NCBI GenBank assembly: GCA_024663395.1
Contig: JANFAH010000014.1
Location: forward strand, 1,054,001 to 1,118,000
Length of the DNA stretch: 64,000 bases
Source of the DNA: Pisolithus tinctorius
Lineage: Eukaryota; Basidiomycota; Agaricomycetes; Boletales; Pisolithaceae
Direction: 5' to 3'
The notes under the pieces are model-generated. The model was not told where the DNA came from, searched no databases, and saw nothing but the letters and a program-made list of their open reading frames with translations. Shown here in pieces: positions 57,748 to 64,000 of this stretch (position 1 is its first letter; every line of letters begins with the position of its first letter). Position numbers and translations under genes: made by a program.

Positions 57748-57826
57748 GCCCACTGGCTGGATTGAACAACCGACCTCATCATCACGATGATACAAGTGAT
57801 GCGCTCTACCACTGAGCTAAGCGGGC
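57748..57826 (-). tRNA. tRNA-Thr(UGU) with 8-nt intron
   Basis: The minus strand reads an acceptor stem GCCCGCT paired with AGTGGGC, D arm GCTCAGTGGTAGAGC, anticodon stem CATCA/TGATG and T arm with GTTCAATC. The anticodon loop CTTGTA carries TGT (Thr). Eight bases (TCATCGTG) after the residue 3' of the anticodon do not fit the cloverleaf and are the expected position of a tRNA intron. It lies between the exonuclease 3' end and the PHO13 start. Confidence 0.88.
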
Positions 57827-57977
57827 CGCGCATGTGCTGGTGTTTGTGCCGATGACTACGTCGTCGGAATTTTGGGAGACCTCCCATCCTTACCGGGCAA
57901 GCGGGGCGTTTCACTGCAATCAGCTGGTTCACTCCCGCTATATTCGGTTTCTAGTCTCCCACTCAAATCAGACAGAC

Positions 57978-59223
57978 ATGGCTGTCAGACTCTCTGCTGC
58001 AGAGCAATATGAGGCTCTCCTCAACAAGTATGATACTTGGATGTTTGACTGCGATGGGGTACTTTGGCATGGCGATCGGCCGATAGAAGGTGCAGTCGAG
58101 GTTCTCGATATGTTACGCAAACGAGGCAAGTCGTTGTGAAATGTTATCTGCTCTCGTGTCGTGGTTATTGTGTCGCGAACCCCCGAGATAACTAGCATTC
58201 TATCAGGAAAGCGGCTACTCTTCGTGACGAACAATGCAACTAAGTCCCGGAGAAGTTACAAAGCCAAGTTCGATCAGCTCGGCATTGAAGCACACGTGGT
58301 AGGTGTCGCGACATGTTGCTCTGTCTGTCCCGATCTGTCGCGCCAAGGTAACCGAGATTCTCTAATCTAATCAGGACGAAATATATGGCTCTGCATACGC
58401 AGCTGCAGTGTACATCTCTTCCGTGATGAAGCTCCCTAAAGACAAAAAGGTATTCGTCATTGGCATGTCTGGCATCGAGGAAGAGCTGTGTAACGAGGGT
58501 GTGTCCTACGTCGGCGGCACGGTCAGTCAGTCACCTCCCATTTACTTCGCCATGTGCTCTGGCATCTCATACGCATACGGTGACACTAGGATCCAGCGGA
58601 CTGCACGCTGGAGCCGTTCTCTCTAGCCGACTTCATACCAGACCCGGACGTTGCTGCAGTGCTGTGTGGTCTCGATAGCGCGATCAATTACACGAAGCTT
58701 GCAAAGGCTTTTCATTATCTTCATCGTGACCCGAGTTGTCGATTCCTGGTCACGAATGAGGACAGTACATTTCCAAGCGCGCATGGTCTTCTGCCTGGAG
58801 CCGGCGCTATCAGTGCGCCGCTACGATTTGCCCTGAACAGAGACCCGCTCAGTATAGGAAAGCCGGCAAAGACCATGTTAGACTGCATTCAAGCCAAGTA
58901 TATACCTCTATTCTCATCCAGAAAGATAGAGATTGATGCCCTTTCGGTAGGGTTCAGTTCGACCCTAAGCATACGATCATGATAGGCGACAGGCTGAATA
59001 CCGACATATTGTTCGGGCAAGCTGGTGGTCTCGCCACTCTTCTTGTCCTGACGGGTACGTCGGGAGTCCACCAGCCTTCCCGAGGTCACTCACGAAATCG
59101 TTCGTTCTACACACGGCAGGTGTCACCTCAGAAGATCATATCACTGGCCCGAATGCCTCCACCGTCGTGCCCGACTACGTCACACCATCCATCGGGGATC
59201 TGCGTTCAGCAGAGTCGTCGTAA
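57978..59223 (+). CDS. PHO13: HAD phosphatase, PHO13/phosphoglycolate phosphatase type
   Basis: The start [15 protein letters not shown] is followed by [13 protein letters not shown] motif I with nucleophile Asp. Splicing over 58126-58206 (a GC-AG intron, donor GCAAGT) gives [16 protein letters not shown], motif II. Later exons give [17 protein letters not shown] (motif III Lys) and [13 protein letters not shown] (motif IV). The C-terminal exon ends RSAESS. The family (Pho13, PGP) removes toxic metabolic by-product phosphates such as 2-phosphoglycolate or 4-phosphoerythronate. All catalytic motifs are present. Confidence 0.92.
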
Positions 59224-59293
59224 TAGAGACTTATGCAAAGCAAGCATCGGGTATACCCCCGCCAAATAATTTATTCCGCCACTTTGTGGGCTC

Positions 59294-60394
59294 TCAACTA
59301 GATTTGTACCTTGTAGACGGCTGTACCGAACGCAGTTGCTCTTCCGCCAGCCATTTCACAGAGTTGACGGCGAGTGCCACAAGGGAACCTAGGATATAAC
59401 CTGCTAGACTTCCATACAGTGGAGTCAAAGGCCAAGCCTAGTACGAGGGACTATGAAACAGCTATTATGAAAATGAACATTCAGGTACTTACTTGCCAGG
59501 GACGATCCCAGTCGAGTGGGATAGGAATGGCACCGACCCACGCACCGACGACAGTTCCAACAACTGGGTGGACCACAGCGCGTTCAATCGCGTTTCTGGG
59601 TCTACACCTAGTATATCAGCAAAGCGAACATGGAGAATCCACACTGCCGTGTACCCACGAAAGTTCAGCGAAGAGTCTGATCCAATTCAACCTATTGACC
59701 AATGCAGGCGTGTCTGACGCGAGAGAGGGGTACCCAAACACGAAAGCGGGTACGAAGGCTGTCAAGACTGAGATCGTAGAAGCTAGGAGACCCGTTTGGA
59801 GATGATGGCTTTAAAGGTGCTCAGGATTGCACCGACTAAAAAAAATGGGTCACAGTACATGCCTTGACAGAGGTGCCCCAAAGAGAATGATGATGATGTG
59901 TGCAACCAGCGTTGCGAACAGGGTGAACCCGGCAGCTTCACGAAGTCTCTGCAACGTGTCTAGTTTATGCGCGCCCCGCAGAAATGTAAACTTGTGCGAC
60001 ATACCGAGAACCAGAGCGCATTGACTTTTGCTCTGGTTATTTTGATCTCGTCCAATGTTCCGATCGCATTCTGCTCAAAGTACCATTTCCTTACCCAAGT
60101 GCTCCACCACACCTGCAGAACGTATAGTCCAGCTAGTATCCACGCAGCCGTCACCGCAGGACGCACTGTGAGCGCTTCCACAAACTCAGACTGAGGCCTG
60201 TCGGTCTTTCGTACGGGGAGTGGTCCGAACAGGCGGGTTGACTGAGGAAGATAGAGAGCACTAAAACCAACGAGAATGACATGCACGCCGACGATGGAGG
60301 CATACTGGAAGAACGGGAAGAAGCCTTGTCGAGATTCATTTGTTGTTGTGCTACTCCCAGCAACTCTTTTGGTTCTCGCTTTTGCAGAAGGCAT
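59294..60394 (-). CDS. GPI11: GPI ethanolamine phosphate transferase subunit PIG-F
   Basis: The start [10 protein letters not shown] leads to [20 protein letters not shown], the first helix, and later [18 protein letters not shown]. The conserved PIG-F block [21 protein letters not shown] lies near 59515-59585, followed by [22 protein letters not shown] and the stop at 59294. PIG-F is the ER-membrane partner of GPI7/GPI13 that stabilises ethanolamine-phosphate transfer to GPI anchors. Several short introns separate the blocks. It converges on PHO13 with only 70 bases between stops. Confidence 0.9.
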
Positions 60395-60558
60395 ATGGTA
60401 AGCACAGCTTTCACAGAAGAACAGCGGTATACGACACAAAGTGTAGCAACTAACTAGACATATGTTTATGTATGGTCTCCAGTACTCATCATTCGGCTAA
60501 TGTACGAGCTGAGGGAAAAAAAAAAAGGTAATCGTTCCATGTATTTCGGAGCACGAGC

Positions 60559-61817
60559 TCACTTGCTGGACGTGACATCTCGTTCTTCTGCCCAATGAGT
60601 GGGCATAGGCGGCGTCACATAATCTGAAAACGGATCGTTCTTGGAATCCTCTTCCTTTGCCTTGTTATCTTCGAAGGACGTGTAACCCCCGTAATTGTAC
60701 TGCGGCGGCTTGCCTTCACCCTCAAATGGTGGTGGGCCAGCCGGTGGTGCATAGGCAGGAACGTCATATGGAGCGTTGTAGGAGGGGAACTCGTCCATCC
60801 TCACTTGGTTTGCTGGTGCACGAGAGGAGTTGACAGGACTTGTGGGATCGATCACCTGACGGTAGTACGCGAATGCAATCGAGGTAAACAGCAGCCCGAC
60901 AACTGCATCGGATTGGGTCAGTACCCCATCTTGCATCCCGCCGGTTAGTGGGATCATGACTGACCCATCAGCAAAATAAGCAAGAGAATTTCAGCCCAAG
61001 AATCGTGGGACCACTGGTCGTTGCAATCTAGCAAATGCAGGTCAATCACTCGCCTATACCATTTCCATAAATACTGACATGACACCGCATCGCTAGCATC
61101 AAGGTCAGATCCTGGACTAGGTTCCCAGAACCCAAACATCTTGAAAAAAAAGGCACATAAACCGACTGGCGTGTAAGCGCACCAACTTGCAACCTACCGA
61201 GTCCACACTTCCATTCTGAGCAAGAACCTCGCACTCGGCGATCAAGTCGCTCTGAGATACCATGAATATACCAGAAACATACAATGATATCCGAAATCCA
61301 CGAACCTTGAATGTGAAATGAGTGATAACACGCATGAACGCCACCCCCACTGCCAACAACGTTGACAGGGCGGACAAGTATGTGAACATCCTGATGAGTC
61401 TGGTGCGTTGCTAATTGAGACTGACGTCAGATAATGGCTAGCCTCAACCACGATGGCTGAGCATACCGTAGCTGCCGCCGCTATCCCGAACCCCTGGAAG
61501 AGTAAGACAACGGTATACAAGGCGCCCTGCACGGCTGCCAACGGGACGAGTTTGTGAAAGTTATCTGACCGAGTGTCAGCGTCATAAGGACTTTCATAGA
61601 CCGAGAGACACACCATTCTCGTCTGTGGTAAGTTCCTTATAACCTGAAACCTTGAGGCGATATCGGGGATGAGTCAATGATCATGTTCAAGGACGGGTGT
61701 CTTACAGCACTAAAAAGAGCACCAAGTGAACGATGGTCCGCCATCAATTATCACGATGTGCGGGTATACTTACAGTGCTAGAGACCACAAGGCGGAAACG
61801 ATGGCCACTACATCCAT
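60559..61817 (-). CDS. multi-spanning membrane protein with Pro-rich cytosolic tail
   Basis: Candidate start at 61817 (MDVVAIVSALWSLAL), then LVPLAAVQGALYTVVLLFQGFG, a FTYLSALSTLLAVGVAF helix, ILLLILLMGQS and AVVGLLFTSIAFAYY, about four to five helices. The C-terminal 90 residues are soluble and rich in Pro, Tyr and Asp with PPxY-like stretches (YAPPAGPPPFEGEGKPPQY) and end DVTSSK at 60559. Exon joins are partly guessed; the first uses an AAG acceptor. The family is not recognised; the arrangement resembles fungus-specific tetraspan proteins. PPxY-like motifs could recruit a Nedd4-type ligase. Confidence 0.6.
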
Positions 61818-62317
61818 ATTGAGACCACGGACCACAAAATGAGGACGGTATTGACACTTACTCCCCAGGACGACTGGTCGCAGACTCCGTTTGTAAACCC
61901 TCATCACATACGAATATGCCGGTGGAGCGCCTGTGCGTCAAAGACGGGATAGTCAGAGATAGGGTCACCCAGGGGTGTCCTTGTCTACGTACCCGTTGGA
62001 GGACCTCTTCTGCCTGCCATGGTTCGTTAGTTCTGTCGTGTGTGTCGTTCGTCAAGGATATGGATATGGTACAAGTGCGAGGATCCCGCTGAGTTTTTGT
62101 TGTCCTCACAGCCTTGCAACGCTGCGCCGCAGATGCGTCACCAGCGGAACCCAGAATGTTCCCACGATCCAGCCGTGGCAGTGCTTTTACTATGATATCT
62201 GTAGTCCATCGAAAGCTACATCCTAGTGCGAACAAGATATGCAAATGTCTATTCAAAGCGTCAAAGGTATTCAGCATAACTCTCATTTCCACAAGACAAA
62301 ACCGAATGCAAGAGGGG
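61818..62317. other. promoter of the membrane protein and 3' flank of SGNH gene
   Basis: 500 bases. A 144-codon minus-strand frame fills much of it but resembles nothing and has no splice support, so it is treated as chance. Confidence 0.45.
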
Positions 62318-64000
62318 TCACGTCGAGAAAACGCCTAGGACCTTGAATGAAGGAATAGTCTGTCCCGGGTCTCCTATAAGCAGACACTCGACATAGTGAG
62401 ACCCACGAGAGACCATTTGGTCGATCATTTCGAGTCTGTCAGAGTCACATCTCAGAGGAGAATATAAAAAATGAGGGATACGACGTACGCTGGGGTCGGA
62501 TTTGAAACGTCACCCGAGTTTTCGATGGTGACAGCCCCTCCGAAGTTATCATCCACCCAGCACTCTAGCTGACTTCCCTCTCCGATATCCCTGATTGGTT
62601 CCTTTAAATAATATATGCCCACATCACCTGCCCCAACTCGGATAGGCACCCGTAACCTACTCAGGGCCATCGTGCTGTGCCAGTAATACGCCGCCGTCAA
62701 CAACGGCGACACGCCAGGCGGAGGGTGTGCAACTTCCCAACCCGAACCATAGAACAACGAAGGTGGAACGGGATTCACAAGGTCATTCGCTGACACACAG
62801 TACGGTGCAGGCTCCTCGAAATGAGCAGCCGACCGCGCTCGCGTGTTGATCCGTACAGGCGGAATGGTTAATTCAGGATATATTGGAACGGAGGGGGGAG
62901 GGCGCGGGGACTTCTTGGCTTCGTCAATCTCACCACCAATCTCAGGGGGCGCGGCGCCCATCCGTGCCCCAGCGCCACCGAAAAGGTGGGGCTCTGCACC
63001 TATTCCGCCAGGATCAGATGAGATCAAGATTGGAATGGAGTCGAAGGATCGGCCAGCCACTGCTGACCACACGCTACAGATCTGGGATTGGAAGAACGAA
63101 ATGAGGACGTCTGCGAGGACTCGATGTCCTTGGGAGTTAGCTAGAATTGGGTCAGCGTAGTATGGTTTGATATAATCTGGATCGTCCATGTAAGAGGGAT
63201 AGAGGATAGGCTTCGCGCTGAAGCAGCGTAAGTTGTTGATAATGGTCATGGTCACTGGCAACTGTACCTTATATGAGGCACGTCGTAGAACTGTGCTACG
63301 ATGTTGTGCCAATGCTCTGGTCCAGCAAAACCGTATTCGTCGTGAACTTGGGGACTAAAGTGGCCCAGGACGAGGACGGCGGGCTGATCTGGACGGTCCA
63401 ACAAGGAACGAACAAGCAGTTCGAAGTTTTCCATGCTGTACTGATCACTAATGGATGTGATATGAGTGTGAAGTTGAACATCCAACGAATGGAGCGTACC
63501 CCTTGTCGTCAGCATCGAACTCCAATATCACAAGATCGGTATGCTCTGGCACATGATGAGCACTGCAGAAGCCAAAGTAGCCGGAGTCTGTCCGCCGCAT
63601 GGCTCCATTGGTGAGCTCGGACGCAGGGTGGGGGAATACGTTTAGCCACCACTGAAAGAACATGGAAGGATAGCACTGCGAAGATAACGGATCGTCGCCG
63701 GCGCCATGACAAGCAGAAACTGGTTGCACAGAAGAGTCAGTTCGAGTGGTTCAACCACGACGTACCAAGATGATGACAACTCTATCTAGAAGGTGTAACG
63801 CACCTGATCCACCTAAGACACTTATCGTAATTGGCCGGCCAAGAAAGGCCTTGTGGAGCACACGGTGTATTCTTCCTCCGCTGCCAACGTGCAACCGACT
63901 CTGAGTAAGAGCCAAAGCGCCATACCTCTGCGCCAAGTCGTCATTGGGGCCGAAGACGGGACAAAAGTCGAAAGGGTAGCTGCCCGCGATATTGGCGTCT
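62318..64000 (-). CDS. CAP64-like SGNH hydrolase, partial (start beyond window)
   Basis: The gene enters from the right edge. The most upstream part reads FCPVFGPNDDLAQRYGALAL and PITISVLGGS, where GGS is the block I nucleophile motif of SGNH hydrolases. Later exons give FQWWLNVFPH, DLVILEFDADD, YGFAGPEHWHNIVAQFYDVP and DYIKPYYADPILANSQGHRVLADVL with the HxxxD-like block V region. The last exon, joined at NPTPA to LEMIDQMVSRGSH, ends VLGVFST at 62318. The closest known group is basidiomycete capsule-associated CAP64-type proteins acting on cell-wall polysaccharide esters. An N-terminal signal or TM segment would lie outside the window. Confidence 0.8.

Noticed and set aside
61858..62292. 144-codon open frame on the minus strand
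   Set aside because: No family resemblance, no splice support, and it lies wholly in the short region between two better-supported genes.

Overview
The window is nuclear DNA of a filamentous basidiomycete, most likely an Agaricomycete. The evidence is a set of eukaryotic housekeeping genes cut by many short GT-AG introns (mostly 45-80 nt), an AA9 cellulose-active LPMO, a DUF6534-type seven-TM protein, a CAP64-like SGNH hydrolase and a pogo-type transposon. Exon joins were worked out by eye from splice consensus, reading frame and family resemblance; no alignment was run.

Left part (1-16315): a degenerate pogo/Fot1-like transposon with intact 23-bp inverted repeats and TA target duplication ends 20 bp before the start codon of a fumarase/aspartase-superfamily lyase. 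Then come a small unrecognised ORF, a 10-exon Dug1/CNDP-type dipeptidase, a secreted AA9 LPMO, a faint 2OG-oxygenase-like relic, a possibly decaying DUF6534 membrane protein, and the exportin gene CSE1 on the minus strand.

Central part (16316-35420) is the most remarkable. An imperfect inverted duplication carries two kinds of RBR (RING-IBR-RING) ubiquitin-ligase genes on each arm: a long form (CCCH zinc fingers, RRM/KH-like middle, RBR) and a short RBR form. The left long gene has 4 CCCH fingers, the RING2 catalytic cysteine, a coiled coil and a C-terminal CaaX box. Its right-arm partner has 14 CCCH fingers in a recently amplified tandem array, a serine in place of the catalytic cysteine, and no coiled-coil/CaaX tail. 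The 3' part of RRP9 is also duplicated (right copy broken). The spacer holds the 5' part of RRP9, alanine transaminase and a LYR-motif gene; a damaged copy of the LYR gene's 3' end lies outside the right arm.

Right part (35421-64000) is ordinary, gene-dense housekeeping DNA: DUS3 (tRNA dihydrouridine synthase), mitochondrial HMG-CoA lyase, OPI10/Hikeshi, a GDP-fucose-type nucleotide-sugar transporter, MRE11, proteasome beta-4 (PRE1), a hotdog thioesterase, a MATE transporter, a 3'-5' exonuclease, an intron-containing tRNA-Thr(UGU), PHO13-type phosphatase, PIG-F/GPI11, an unassigned multi-TM protein, and a CAP64-like SGNH hydrolase cut by the window edge.

The housekeeping genes do not form a pathway. 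The one region with system-like character is the RBR/CCCH array, which looks like a locally duplicating, fast-diversifying family of putative RNA-binding ubiquitin ligases.
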